From NCBI RefSeq assembly GCF_004010325.2, contig NZ_SADR02000003.1, positions 178,501 to 242,500 on the forward strand: DNA of 64,000 nucleotides, in the 5' to 3' direction. This document shows positions 40,236 to 48,523 of this stretch, in pieces. The DNA is from Mesorhizobium sp. M00.F.Ca.ET.216.01.1.1. Its GTDB lineage: Bacteria; Pseudomonadota; Alphaproteobacteria; Rhizobiales; Rhizobiaceae. Each line of letters opens with the position of its first letter. The first letter of the stretch is position 1. Made by a program: the position numbers and the translations under genes. The notes beneath the pieces are model-generated. The model had not been told where the DNA came from and searched no databases. It saw only the letters and a list, made by a program, of their open reading frames with translations.

Positions 40236-40654
40236 CCGGCCCAAACATTGCCGGCAAGCGCTTGCTCCTGGTCGCTGCCTGCGCGCTGGTCGATGCGGAC
40301 GGGCGCGTGTTGCTGGCGCGGCGCCCCGAAGGTAAGCAGCTCGCCGGCCTGTGGGAGTTTCCAGGCGGCAAGGTCGAGCCCGGCGAGACGCCGGAACAAT
40401 GCCTCATCCGCGAACTGCACGAGGAAATCGGCATCGAGACGGAGGTTCCATGCCTGGCGCCGCTGACTTTCGCAAGCCATTCCTATGACCATTTTCACCT
40501 GCTGATGCCGCTGTTCGTCTGCCGCCGCTTCAGGGGCATTGCGCAGCCAAAAGAGGGCCAGGCGCTGAAATGGGTGAGGCCGCGGCAGATGCGCGACTAT
40601 CCGATGCCGCCGGCCGACGCGCCGCTCGTCCAGTTCCTCATCGATCTTTTGTAA
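40232..40654 (+). CDS. mutT: 8-oxo-dGTP diphosphatase MutT
   Basis: Nudix hydrolase of 140 residues that removes oxidised dGTP from the nucleotide pool. The Nudix box is complete (GGKVEPGETPEQCL, then IRELHEEIG). LLARRPEGKQLAGLWEFPGGK before it and the late MPPADAPLVQFL are typical of MutT. It starts in a four-base overlap with the GNAT gene. The following 146 bases to the next gene show no gene. Confidence 0.92.
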   Translation: MTGPNIAGKRLLLVAACALVDADGRVLLARRPEGKQLAGLWEFPGGKVEPGETPEQCLIRELHEEIGIETEVPCLAPLTFASHSYDHFHLLMPLFVCRRFRGIAQPKEGQALKWVRPRQMRDYPMPPADAPLVQFLIDLL

Positions 40655-40800
40655 GTTGCACCATTCCTGCCGGTTTTAGGCAGCGTTAATGGAAGATTTA
40701 TCTCGTCGTGAAAAATTGAGGCGAGACCGTATCCTGGCGCGTCGCCGATTAGTATGATGAATTAGAAATTCGTTTCGCGTTGGAACTGGGGAGCGATTGC

Positions 40801-41118
40801 ATGAACCTGGACAAGGATTGGGACTCGATCCGGCCTGACCGCAGTTTTCGCGCCGCCGATGCCGGCATGGGCATTTTGCGCATCACGCTGCTGTTCGGCT
40901 CGGCCGCGGTGGCGCTGGCTTTGATCGCGACCCCCCTCCTTGACAGCCAGACGCGATTGCAATCCGGCCGCGACGGTCTTGTCGCCGGCCTCGACACGAT
41001 GAACACCGGTTCGATCGGCCGTCGCGACACCTATACGCTGCGCAGAAGCGTGCTGCAGCCACTGCCCAGTTCTGTCTGCGTGATACACGACAATGGCACC
41101 CGCAACGGCGATTGCTGA
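40801..41118 (+). CDS. single-pass membrane protein upstream of the Flp pilin, unknown function
   Basis: Protein of 105 residues: a charged N-terminus (MNLDKDWDSIRPDRSFRAAD), one helix at about residues 24-44, and a polar C-terminus with two cysteines (SVCVIHDN, NGDC). A GGGGAG ribosome site lies seven bases before the ATG, supporting a real gene. I do not recognise the family. It lies 129 bases before the Flp pilin on the same strand. Confidence 0.65.
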   Translation: MNLDKDWDSIRPDRSFRAADAGMGILRITLLFGSAAVALALIATPLLDSQTRLQSGRDGLVAGLDTMNTGSIGRRDTYTLRRSVLQPLPSSVCVIHDNGTRNGDC

Positions 41119-41178
41119 AGGAACAAGGTCAACAGAACCTTAGGTTGAGCTCCGGCGGAGGCCTTGTTTCACCGCCTG

Positions 41179-41220
41179 TTAAGCCTGTGCCGTTAACCTT
41201 TCTTAACAGGTCGGCGTTAA
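41179..41220. promoter_or_regulatory. symmetric TTAA array, candidate CtrA-type control region of the pilin
   Basis: Four TTAA elements start at 41179, 41193, 41203 and 41217, with gaps of 10, 6 and 10 bases. CCTGTTAAG (41175-41183) and CTTAACAGG (41202-41210) form a perfect inverted repeat, and TTAACCTT is one base from the CtrA half site TTAACCAT. The canonical CtrA gap is seven bases, so the fit is not exact. The pilin ATG lies 28 bases downstream. Confidence 0.45.
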
Positions 41221-41247
41221 GGTGCCCGGCAAGAGGGATCGACGGTC

Positions 41248-41430
41248 ATGAAATCACTGCTGCAACGGTTCTTGCAAGACGAAACAGGCGCCACAGCCAT
41301 CGAATACGGCCTCCTCGTCGCCGTGCTATCGCTCGCCATCGTTGGCGGCGTCGGCCAGGCCGCTAACGCGATCGAGTGGCTGTTCAGTGACAACAGCAGC
41401 ACGATTGTGAACGCTTTATCTCAGAACTGA
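41248..41430 (+). CDS. flp: Flp-family type IVb pilin
   Basis: Prepilin of 60 residues. The leader MKSLLQRFLQDETG ends at G14, followed by ATAIEYGLL with the Flp signature Glu/Tyr pair (E19, Y20) and one hydrophobic helix (LLVAVLSLAIVGGVG). A prepilin peptidase of the TadV/CpaA type should cut after G14. AAGAGGGA lies just before the ATG. No tad/cpa assembly genes are nearby, so the pilus machine must be elsewhere. Confidence 0.93.
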   Translation: MKSLLQRFLQDETGATAIEYGLLVAVLSLAIVGGVGQAANAIEWLFSDNSSTIVNALSQN

Positions 41431-41433
41431 TCC

Positions 41434-41454
41434 CTCCGGCCACGCGATCCGGAG
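41434..41454. terminator. hairpin between flp and the convergent methyltransferase gene
   Basis: CTCCGG (41434-41439) and CCGGAG (41449-41454) form a 6-bp stem with a nine-base loop between two convergent genes. There is no U-tract on either side. Confidence 0.35.
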
Positions 41455-41461
41455 AATCCGG

Positions 41462-42349
41462 TCAGCGCTCGCCAGGATTTTCCAATCCAGGATTTTCCAA
41501 TATTGTCTTCAGCGATACTTTTGCCGAGCCGGGCTTCAGCGGCTTTTGCTGCGATGCATCCGGTGCCCAGCCAGACAGCCAGACGATCGAGAAACTTGCC
41601 CTGACGCGGCCGTCGGCGTCCGAAAACCGTTCGGCATAGATTTCGGCGGCGCGGGCAAACAGGTTTCGCGTGCCCGGTCGCCTGCTGCGATCGGCGAGCG
41701 CGCTGGTCTCGCCCATGGCCCGCAGATCGGCAATCAGGCCAAACAGGGAATCGTAGCGCACAGTGACCGTCTCGACGTCGGCGACCGGCAGAGCCAGGCC
41801 TGCGCGCTGCAAAAGCGCGCCGGCGTCGCGGACATCGGTGAACGGAATGACACGCGGGCTGGCGCCGCCATAAAGCTCGGTCTCGGCAGCAAGCAGGCTT
41901 TCGCGCAATTCGGACAGCGTGCCGGCGCCGGCAAAAGCGCCGAGGAAAAGCCCGTCAGGGCGCAGCGCGCGGCGGATCTGCGCCAGCATGCCGGGAATGT
42001 CGTTCATCGCCTGCAGCGACAACAGAGAGACGACGAGATCGAGGCTTTCCGGTTCGAACGGCACCGTTTCCATCGGTGCCAGCAGTCCCGGTCTGCCGCC
42101 CAGGAAGACAGCGTCGGCTTCCACGCGCACGATATCCGCCACCTTGCCGCTTTCGGCGAGCACCTCCGCTGCCGCCGGCGTCTGGCAAAACAGCACGGCC
42201 GCCTTGCCGAATTTGCGCTCGACAGCACCCAGCCGATCAGCCAGGTCTTCGGCCGCCCGCCGCATCAGGAAATCGGCGCCACTCACCGGACGGGCCAGTG
42301 CCCGGCGCTTGCGCGCCAGCCAGAGCGAGGTGTCGAATATGGGCTGCAA
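41462..42349 (-). CDS. class I SAM-dependent methyltransferase, NDUFAF5/BioC-like
   Basis: Protein of about 295 residues. It opens QPIFDTSLWLARKRRALARP, a pattern shared with mitochondrial NDUFAF5-type proteins and their alphaproteobacterial homologues. A class I methyltransferase fold follows (DLVVSLLSLQAMNDIPGMLAQIRRALRPDGLFLGAFAG). I start it at TTG 42349 with AGGA eight bases upstream, because the longer frame runs over the divergent comF start. NDUFAF5 hydroxylates a complex I subunit; a related role here is inference. Confidence 0.78.
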   Translation of the reverse strand: MQPIFDTSLWLARKRRALARPVSGADFLMRRAAEDLADRLGAVERKFGKAAVLFCQTPAAAEVLAESGKVADIVRVEADAVFLGGRPGLLAPMETVPFEPESLDLVVSLLSLQAMNDIPGMLAQIRRALRPDGLFLGAFAGAGTLSELRESLLAAETELYGGASPRVIPFTDVRDAGALLQRAGLALPVADVETVTVRYDSLFGLIADLRAMGETSALADRSRRPGTRNLFARAAEIYAERFSDADGRVRASFSIVWLSGWAPDASQQKPLKPGSAKVSLKTILENPGLENPGER

Positions 42350-42404
42350 CGGACGAGTTCCTGTTTCTCCACTCTTCGATATAGTGGCGCGGAGAACCAA
42401 CCAC

Positions 42405-43205
42405 GTGGCCGATCCGATGCCGAAGATCAAGATCATTGGGATCAAGAGTGTCGCTCGACAGGCATTGGGCTGGCCGGCGCGCATTCTGTTTCCTCCGGTC
42501 TGTGCCGGCTGCCGCCGCCATGTCTCGCAGCCCGGCGTGCTGTGCGGCTTCTGCTGGCCGAAGCTCAGGCTTCTGGAGCGGCCATGGTGCGCGGTGATGG
42601 GAACGCCGTTCACCCACGACATGGGCGAAGGATTCCTATCCGCCGAGGCGATCGCCGATCCGCCGCCCTTCGAGCGCGCGCGGGCGGCCGTTGCTTATTC
42701 GGGTGTCGCCCGCCAGATGGTGCAAGGGCTGAAATACCAGGACCGCACCGATCTGGCACCCTGGATGGCGCGCTGGATGCTGCGCGCCGGCGCCGAACTG
42801 ATCACCGAGGCGGATGTGGTCGTGCCGGTGCCGCTGCACTGGCGGCGCTTTTTCAGGCAGCAGTTCAACCAGTCGGCTGAACTGGCAAGAGCTGTATCGC
42901 AGCTCAGCGGCTTGCCTTTCTCGCCCTCCGCGATCAGGCGGGTGAAGCTCACCCGCCAGCAGGTCGGGTTGGAGCGGCAGGAGCGCGAGGAAAATGTACG
43001 TGCCGCATTCCGCGTCCCCGCCGAGGCGGAAATAGAGATTTCCGGCCGCCGGGTGCTGTTGATCAACGATGTCTATACCACCGGCGCCACCGTCCGCGCG
43101 GTCGCCAAGGCGCTGAAGAAGGGCGGCGCTGGAACGGTCGACGTGCTGACCTTTGCCCGTGTGCTGCCCGGGGACTTCCGGGCCGATGAGTCCGCGACTA
43201 TATAA
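42405..43205 (+). CDS. comF: ComF-family phosphoribosyltransferase-like protein
   Basis: Protein of 266 residues. The N-terminal double zinc motif is CAGC and CGFC within the first 50 residues, and the PRPP-binding loop is VLLINDVYTTGATV near the C-terminus. ComF proteins support DNA uptake or processing in competent bacteria, but many alphaproteobacteria keep the gene with unknown purpose. GTG 42405 has GGAG ten bases upstream; ATG 42417 is the alternative. It is divergent from the methyltransferase, with glutaredoxin 29 bases downstream. Confidence 0.88.
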   Translation: MADPMPKIKIIGIKSVARQALGWPARILFPPVCAGCRRHVSQPGVLCGFCWPKLRLLERPWCAVMGTPFTHDMGEGFLSAEAIADPPPFERARAAVAYSGVARQMVQGLKYQDRTDLAPWMARWMLRAGAELITEADVVVPVPLHWRRFFRQQFNQSAELARAVSQLSGLPFSPSAIRRVKLTRQQVGLERQEREENVRAAFRVPAEAEIEISGRRVLLINDVYTTGATVRAVAKALKKGGAGTVDVLTFARVLPGDFRADESATI

Positions 43206-43234
43206 TGTTTGGAACAAGGCAGGATTGCTGACCG

Positions 43235-43504
43235 ATGATCGACGTGACGATCTACACTCGCATGATGTGCGGCTATTGCGTGGCGGCCAAGCGGCTGCTG
43301 GAAAGCAAGGGCGTCGCTTACATCGAGCACGACGCCTCGTTCTCGCCGGAACTGCGCCGGGAAATGATTTCCCGCGCAAATGGACGCTCGACGTTTCCGC
43401 AAATATTCATCGGCAATACGCATGTCGGCGGCTCCGACGATCTCCACGAATTGGAGGCGCGGGGCCAACTGGACAAACTGCTCGCCAACAGTTCGATGAC
43501 GTAA
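43235..43504 (+). CDS. grxC: glutaredoxin 3
   Basis: Dithiol glutaredoxin of 89 residues. The redox motif is CGYC (C12, C15) instead of the more usual CPYC. TFPQIFIGNTHVGGSDDL carries the cis-Pro and glutathione-binding residues. It reduces protein disulfides with glutathione. It lies between comF and the amidase gene, with an 11-base gap to the latter, probably in one operon. Confidence 0.92.
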   Translation: MIDVTIYTRMMCGYCVAAKRLLESKGVAYIEHDASFSPELRREMISRANGRSTFPQIFIGNTHVGGSDDLHELEARGQLDKLLANSSMT

Positions 43505-43515
43505 GGGAGAGGACG

Positions 43516-44382
43516 ATGGGTGTTTTCAAGGCGGCGGCGATCCAGATGCGTTCGGGTACCAGCCCGGAGCGCAACGCGGTCGACCTGGAGCGGCTGGTGC
43601 GCGAGGCTGCAGGCCAGGGCGCGACCTATGTCCAAACTCCGGAGATGACCGGTGCGCTGGTTCGCGACAGGCAAGCGCGCGCCGCCTCGTTCACCTCCGA
43701 GGACAAGGACATCATCGTCTCGACGTCGCGGAAGTTGGCCAGGGAGCTCGGCATTTTCCTGCATATCGGCTCGACCGCCATCCTGCGTGCCGACGGCAAG
43801 CTCGCCAACCGCGCGTTGCTGGTCGGGCCTGATGGCGCGACGATAGCCACCTATGACAAGATCCACATGTTCGACGTCGATCTCGACAATGGCGAGAGCT
43901 GGCGCGAATCCGCCGCCTATGAGCCCGGCACCGAGGCCATTGTCACCGGCATCGATGGTGCGAAGCTCGGCTTCGCCGTCTGCTACGACCTGCGCTTTCC
44001 GCAACTGTTCCGCGCCGAGGCGCTGGCTGGCGCCGATCTGCTGACCGTACCCGCAGCCTTCACACGCCAGACCGGCGAAGCGCACTGGCACATATTGCTG
44101 CGGGCGCGGGCGATTGAGAACGGCGCCTATGTCGTTGCCGCGGCGCAGGGCGGATTGCACGAGGACGGCCGCGAGACTTATGGTCATTCGCTGATCGTCG
44201 ATCCGTGGGGCCGCATCATTGCCGAGGCGGCGCATGACCAGCCGGCCGTGATCTTTGCCGAGATCGACCCGGCGCAGTCGGTTGCGGCGCGCAAGAAGAT
44301 TCCCAACCTGAAGAATGCGCGGGATTTTGCCGTGAATGCCGGACCGGTCGAAACACCGCGTCTGAGAGGTGCAGCCTTTTGA
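43516..44382 (+). CDS. carbon-nitrogen hydrolase, Nit1/YbeM-like amidase
   Basis: Nitrilase-superfamily protein of 288 residues with catalytic triad E43 (TPEMTG), K115 (YDKIHMFDVDL) and C156 (AVCYDLRFP). The YDKIHMFDVD motif marks the Nit1 branch, whose members hydrolyse deaminated glutathione. Its place beside a glutaredoxin gene agrees with such a role. ATG 43516 follows GGAGAGG; the open frame further upstream overlaps grxC and is rejected. Its stop overlaps the DUF1178 start. Confidence 0.88.
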   Translation: MGVFKAAAIQMRSGTSPERNAVDLERLVREAAGQGATYVQTPEMTGALVRDRQARAASFTSEDKDIIVSTSRKLARELGIFLHIGSTAILRADGKLANRALLVGPDGATIATYDKIHMFDVDLDNGESWRESAAYEPGTEAIVTGIDGAKLGFAVCYDLRFPQLFRAEALAGADLLTVPAAFTRQTGEAHWHILLRARAIENGAYVVAAAQGGLHEDGRETYGHSLIVDPWGRIIAEAAHDQPAVIFAEIDPAQSVAARKKIPNLKNARDFAVNAGPVETPRLRGAAF

Positions 44383-44804
44383 TCCGCTTTTCCCTTATCT
44401 GCGAGCATGAACACGAATTCGAAGCGTGGTTCCGCAACAACGACGACTTCGACACCCAGAAGAAGCGCGGCTTCGTCGATTGCCCGGCCTGCGGCTCGCA
44501 TAAGGTGCAAAAGGCGCTGATGGCGCCTGCAGTTTCCACCGGGCGCAAGCAAGAAAAAATAGCACTCGCATTGGGCGAGGCGCAGAAGCAGGCACTGGCG
44601 CAATTGAAGGCGCTGGCCGACAAGGTGCGCGAGAATGCCGACTATGTCGGCGACAAATTCGCGGAGGAAGCGCGCAAGATCCATTTCGGCGAGAGCGATC
44701 CGCGCGGCATCTATGGCGAAGCGACGCTGGAGGAAGCCAGGAGCCTGGCCGAGGACGGTGTCGAATTCATGCCGATCCCGAGCTTTCCGGAGGACCGGAA
44801 CTGA
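44379..44804 (+). CDS. DUF1178 family protein
   Basis: Protein of 141 residues with an N-terminal zinc-ribbon-like part (ICEHEHEFEAWFRN, then CPACGSHKVQKALMAP) and a helical C-terminus (ALGEAQKQALAQLKALADKVRENADYVG, EEARKIHFGE). This is the DUF1178 layout. It begins at TTG 44379, overlapping the amidase stop as TTGA, which suggests translational coupling. No function is established for the family. Confidence 0.85.
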   Translation: MIRFSLICEHEHEFEAWFRNNDDFDTQKKRGFVDCPACGSHKVQKALMAPAVSTGRKQEKIALALGEAQKQALAQLKALADKVRENADYVGDKFAEEARKIHFGESDPRGIYGEATLEEARSLAEDGVEFMPIPSFPEDRN

Positions 44805-44839
44805 GCGCAAAGCAGCAACAAGCAATTCATTCGAGTCTC

Positions 44840-45448
44840 ATGGAGAGGTTCTTCGAATGGGCTTGGCTGAAAGCCTCAGACAGTTTGGTGGTGGACCGTT
44901 TGCTGATCGCTGGCGATCAGCAAGAGATCGATCGGGTGGTAGAGGCCCTGTCGCTCATTCGCCAATACGATCCAATCCGTTATCGCAGGCTTGTGCGAGA
45001 TCTGCGTCGCATTTGGGTTTGGGCCATTCCCTATCGCGGACAGTTCAAGAAAAGTACCTGGACTTGCGAGCTCGACCAAAGGTTCGTGCTCGACGAAAAG
45101 ACGTCGTCTGAGCTCATTGCGTCAGTGATCGTGCATGAGGCAACGCATGCGCGTCTCGCGCGCGTTGGCATCGAGTATCGTGAGGAATTGCGCCAGCGCA
45201 TTGAGCAGGTGTGTATTCGGCGGCAACTAGCTTCCATCAAAGGACTTCCTAAGGCAACTGAAGCGTTTGATGAGGCCGAGAGGATGTTGGATGCCCTGCC
45301 TGACATGGGTGACATCGCGATGGCTGAACGCGCCTTTGCGGGAGAGCTTGAAGCCGCGCGTTACCTTGGTGTTCCGGACTGGCTGTTGCAAAAAATCGTT
45401 ATCATTAGAGAGCGGCGTAGCAGAAGATCAGCGGCGAAGTTGAGGTAG
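44840..45448 (+). CDS. HExxH-containing protein, putative metallopeptidase-like, unknown
   Basis: Protein of 202 residues that I do not assign to a family. It has HEATH (SVIVHEATHARLARVG, near residue 100), a gluzincin-type zinc motif, and a later GELEAARYLG that could give the third ligand. There is no signal peptide; residues 1-15 are weakly hydrophobic (FFEWAWLKASDSL). Hand counts of three 60-base blocks give about 55% GC, lower than nearby genes. It follows the DUF1178 gene by 35 bases with no good ribosome site. Lower GC suggests acquisition by transfer. Confidence 0.6.
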   Translation: MERFFEWAWLKASDSLVVDRLLIAGDQQEIDRVVEALSLIRQYDPIRYRRLVRDLRRIWVWAIPYRGQFKKSTWTCELDQRFVLDEKTSSELIASVIVHEATHARLARVGIEYREELRQRIEQVCIRRQLASIKGLPKATEAFDEAERMLDALPDMGDIAMAERAFAGELEAARYLGVPDWLLQKIVIIRERRSRRSAAKLR

Positions 45449-45469
45449 AATTAATCCTCTTCGCAAGTA

Positions 45470-45955
45470 TTAACTCAAGCTTGCGATCAACTTGCGGAGC
45501 AAGTTTGCGAGCGCCTCTCGCTCGGTGCGTGTCAGGCCTGAAAGTATCTGGTGCTCATTGGCGAGGTGGGCGGCAAGCGCCTCGTCGATGAGGTCGCGGC
45601 CTTTCTCGGTCAGTTGCACCACAACGCCACGCCGATCGCTCGGATGCGGCGCGCGGCGGATCAATCCGGCCTTCTCGAGCCGATCGAGCCGGTTGGTCAT
45701 GGCGCCAGACGTCACCATCGTCGCCTCATAGAGAGCGGTCGGCGTCAGTGCATAAGGTGAGCCGGAACGGCGCAGTGTCGCCAGCACGTCGAATTCCCCG
45801 GATTGCAGTCCGAAGCGGGCAAACAGCGGAGCGAGGCGCTCGCGTGCAATCAACGACGCGGCTTCGCTCAACCGCCCGAGCACGGCCATCGGAGTAACAT
45901 CCAGATCCGGCCGCTCTCTCTTCCACTGCTCGATAGCTTTCGCTGCACGATCCAT
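45470..45955 (-). CDS. MarR-family transcriptional regulator
   Basis: Protein of 161 residues with a winged helix-turn-helix: GEFDVLATLRRSG, LTPTALYEATMVTSGAMTNRLDRLEKAGLIRR as recognition helix, and the wing HPSDRRGVVVQLTEKG. It is divergent from an EamA transporter gene with a palindrome between them, the usual plan for a regulator controlling itself and an exporter. The ligand is unknown. Confidence 0.88.
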   Translation of the reverse strand: MDRAAKAIEQWKRERPDLDVTPMAVLGRLSEAASLIARERLAPLFARFGLQSGEFDVLATLRRSGSPYALTPTALYEATMVTSGAMTNRLDRLEKAGLIRRAPHPSDRRGVVVQLTEKGRDLIDEALAAHLANEHQILSGLTRTEREALANLLRKLIASLS

Positions 45956-45974
45956 TTATCTCGCCATTAAATAT

Positions 45975-46003
45975 CTTGACGTTAAGAATCTTTGCACTAT
46001 CTT
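45975..46003 (+). promoter_or_regulatory. promoter with overlapping palindrome between marR and eamA
   Basis: TTGACG (45976-45981) and TATCTT (45998-46003), 16 bases apart, point to the EamA gene. CTTGACGTTAAG (45975-45986) is symmetric at 10 of 12 positions and covers the -35 hexamer. A second pair, ATATCTT (45971-45977) with AAGATAT (46009-46015), brackets the promoter. Confidence 0.5.
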
Positions 46004-46056
46004 ACCCGAAGATATAAGACTGGCCAAGGGCCGCGGTTCGAGCACAGGACCATAAG

Positions 46057-46971
46057 ATGAAATTTCTCTGGGATTCGGCGCTCGGCCTGCTGGTCGTCAC
46101 CGGTGGCCTGCTCGGCCTGACGCTGCCATTCGGCAAGATCGCGACGGCAGCCGGCGTTCCGGCCATGGTATGGGCCCTCGTCATCTCGCTCGGTGCCGGC
46201 GGCGTGCTTTTAGGGGTGATGCTGCTGAGCGGCCAGCGCATTCGGCTCTCTGCGCACAAGCTGCGCTATTTTTTCATCACCGCGGCGGTGTCCTACGCCT
46301 TCCCCAACCTGTTGATGTTCTCTGCGATTCCGCATCTTGGCGCCGGCTACACCGGCATCATGTTCACACTGTCGCCGGTCATCACGTTGATGTTCTCGAT
46401 CCTGCTTGGCGTCAGGCGACCCAATATGCTGGGTGTTATCGGCATTGCCGTCGGCTTCGCCGGTGCGGTGATGGTGGCGGCAACGCGCGGCGAGGCCGGC
46501 CAGCCGGCCGAAATCTTCTGGGTGCTGGTCGGGCTACTCGTTCCGGTCAGTCTGGCCGCCGGCAACATCTACCGCACGGTCGACTGGCCTGAAGGCACCG
46601 GCCCGATCGAGCTTGCGGTCGGCAGCCATTTGGCCGCGGCTGCGCTGCTTTTCTGCGGCACCCTGGTGCTGCAGGGCGGCAGTGCGTTCGGCTCGCTCGG
46701 CAGCGTGCCGCTGGTGGTCCTCGGGCAAGCCGCATCGGCCTCGGCGATGTTCGCCTTCTTCTTCCGGCTGCAGGCGGTCGGCGGTCCGGTCTATCTCAGC
46801 CAGATCGGCTATGTTGCGGCCGCAGTCGGGCTGTTTGCCGGCACGGTCTTTCTCGGCGAGCACTATCAGCTGCTGACCTGGGCAGGCGCCGCCATCATCA
46901 CCATCGGCGTGCTCATCACCGCCAAAGCGCAAAACCAGGTTGCCACCCGGGTGCAAAGCCAAGCGGCGTGA
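46057..46971 (+). CDS. EamA/DMT-family transporter, MarR-linked
   Basis: Membrane protein of 304 residues with ten helices in two EamA repeats (AYTGIMFTLSPVITLMFSILLG in the first; GPVYLSQIGYVAAAVGLFAGTVFLGEHY in the second). The divergent MarR gene suggests it is induced by a small molecule it exports. The protein is distinct from the EamA protein at 23613-24500. Confidence 0.87.
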   Translation: MKFLWDSALGLLVVTGGLLGLTLPFGKIATAAGVPAMVWALVISLGAGGVLLGVMLLSGQRIRLSAHKLRYFFITAAVSYAFPNLLMFSAIPHLGAGYTGIMFTLSPVITLMFSILLGVRRPNMLGVIGIAVGFAGAVMVAATRGEAGQPAEIFWVLVGLLVPVSLAAGNIYRTVDWPEGTGPIELAVGSHLAAAALLFCGTLVLQGGSAFGSLGSVPLVVLGQAASASAMFAFFFRLQAVGGPVYLSQIGYVAAAVGLFAGTVFLGEHYQLLTWAGAAIITIGVLITAKAQNQVATRVQSQAA

Positions 46972-46990
46972 AAAGGTGGCGCGAGAAGGT

Positions 46991-47740
46991 TCAGGCGGAT
47001 GCTTTCTCCGCCAGCATCATGTAGTTGACGTCCATGTCCTTTGAGCGCTGCCAGCGGTCGGCGAGCGGATGGTAGACGACGCCGATGCGGTCGACGACGG
47101 TCAGGCCAGCGCCGCCGAGCGCCTTTTCGAGCTCTTCCGGACGCACCAGCTTGCCGAACTGATGGGTGCCGCGCGGCAGCCAGCGCAGCACGTATTCAGC
47201 GCCGATGATGGCCAGGCCTAGCGCCTTCAGCGTACGGTTGATCGTCGCCACGAACATGATGCCGCCGGGCTTGAGCATCTCGCCGCACTTGGCCACGAAC
47301 AGGTCGATGTCGGCGACATGCTCGACCACTTCCATGTTGAGGATGACGTCGAATTTCTCGCCGGCGTCGGCCAGGTCTTCGGCGGTGGTGGCGCGGTAAT
47401 CGACCGTTACGCCACCCTCCGCCGCGTGCAGCTTGGCGACTTCGATATTGGTGGCGGACGCGTCGGCGCCTACCACTTCGGCGCCGAGCCGGGCCATTGG
47501 CTCGCACAAAAGCCCGCCGCCGCAACCGATGTCGAGGAAGCGCAAGCCTTCGAACGGCCGCGCCGCGCGCGGGTCGCGGCCAAAGCGCGCCGTAACCTGG
47601 TCGCGGATATAGGCCAGCCGGACCGGATTGAACTTGTGCAGCGGGCGGAATTTGCCGTTCGGATTCCACCATTCGGCGGCAAGAGCGGAGAAACGCTCCA
47701 CTTCTCCGGCATCGACCGTCGATCGTCGGGGCTCTGGCAT
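46991..47740 (-). CDS. ubiG: ubiquinone biosynthesis O-methyltransferase UbiG
   Basis: Methyltransferase of 249 residues for both O-methylation steps of ubiquinone synthesis. It opens [30 protein letters not shown], a UbiG hallmark. The SAM motif is [13 protein letters not shown] near residues 70-82. NMEVVEHV and the late [13 protein letters not shown] block complete it. It lies on the minus strand, upstream of and divergent from lysC, an order familiar from Rhizobiales, with one extra gene between them here. Confidence 0.95.
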   Translation of the reverse strand: MPEPRRSTVDAGEVERFSALAAEWWNPNGKFRPLHKFNPVRLAYIRDQVTARFGRDPRAARPFEGLRFLDIGCGGGLLCEPMARLGAEVVGADASATNIEVAKLHAAEGGVTVDYRATTAEDLADAGEKFDVILNMEVVEHVADIDLFVAKCGEMLKPGGIMFVATINRTLKALGLAIIGAEYVLRWLPRGTHQFGKLVRPEELEKALGGAGLTVVDRIGVVYHPLADRWQRSKDMDVNYMMLAEKASA

Positions 47741-47953
47741 GGTGTGGTCTCCTCGAACGCTAGGAAGTCGGGCGCCGGGCGGCGAATGTCAAGGCAGGAA
47801 TTTCGCCGGCCGATGGAGCGGCGCTGATGACGCCAGCGGATGCCGGGAATTTCGCCGGCATTCTGTCAGTACATGTCAGCTTGGTGCTCCCCATGGTGGA
47901 ACAGAATTGCCCTGGCGGACGAAGCAGAGGCATCCTTCCAGCGGAGCAGACCA

Positions 47954-48523
47954 ATGATGCGAACCCTAGCTTCGATCCTTTGGCGCCGCCTTGACCTGGA
48001 GGGCCACGACGCCTGCCTGCTTTCGCAATCGGGCGGCGGGCAGAGCCTGAGGGGGCAGGCCTTTTTCATCCAGGACGGCAAGCCATGCAGCGTTTCATAC
48101 GAAGTGGATCGCGATCCCGGCTGGCACACCCGCTCGGCGCGGGTCGACGGCTTTCTCGGCACGCAAGAGCTGCACTATGCAATTGAGCGACTTGCCGGCG
48201 GTCAATGGACGCTGAACGGCGAGCCGCACACGGAAGTCGCTGGCCTCATCGATGTCGACCTCGGCTTCACACCCGCTTCGAATCTGTTGGCGATACGCCG
48301 TTTCGACCTCGACATCGGGATGGCGACGCCTGCTCCCGCGGCTTATTTGACATTTCCCGAACTCAGGCTTGTGCGCCTCGAACAAACCTACCGTCGTCTC
48401 GACGAGGCTCGATACGCCTACGCTGCACTCATGTTCGGCTACGACGAGATCATGGAAGTTTCGCCGTCCGGCTTCATTGTCGACTATCCGGGCCTGTGGA
48501 AAAGCGTAGCGCAGTCGGGCTGA
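47954..48523 (+). CDS. putative glycolipid-binding domain protein (DUF1089)
   Basis: Protein of 189 residues matching the DUF1089 pattern: ILWRRLDLEGHDACLL at the start, CSVSYEVDRDPGWHTRSARV, LTFPELRLVRLEQTYRRLD, and the ending FIVDYPGLWKSV. Distant relatives were solved as glycolipid-binding folds; the bacterial role is unknown. ATG 47954 has GGAG seven bases upstream and a second ATG next to it. It lies between ubiG and lysC, a pair usually adjacent in relatives, so it may be an insertion. Confidence 0.75.
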   Translation: MMRTLASILWRRLDLEGHDACLLSQSGGGQSLRGQAFFIQDGKPCSVSYEVDRDPGWHTRSARVDGFLGTQELHYAIERLAGGQWTLNGEPHTEVAGLIDVDLGFTPASNLLAIRRFDLDIGMATPAPAAYLTFPELRLVRLEQTYRRLDEARYAYAALMFGYDEIMEVSPSGFIVDYPGLWKSVAQSG

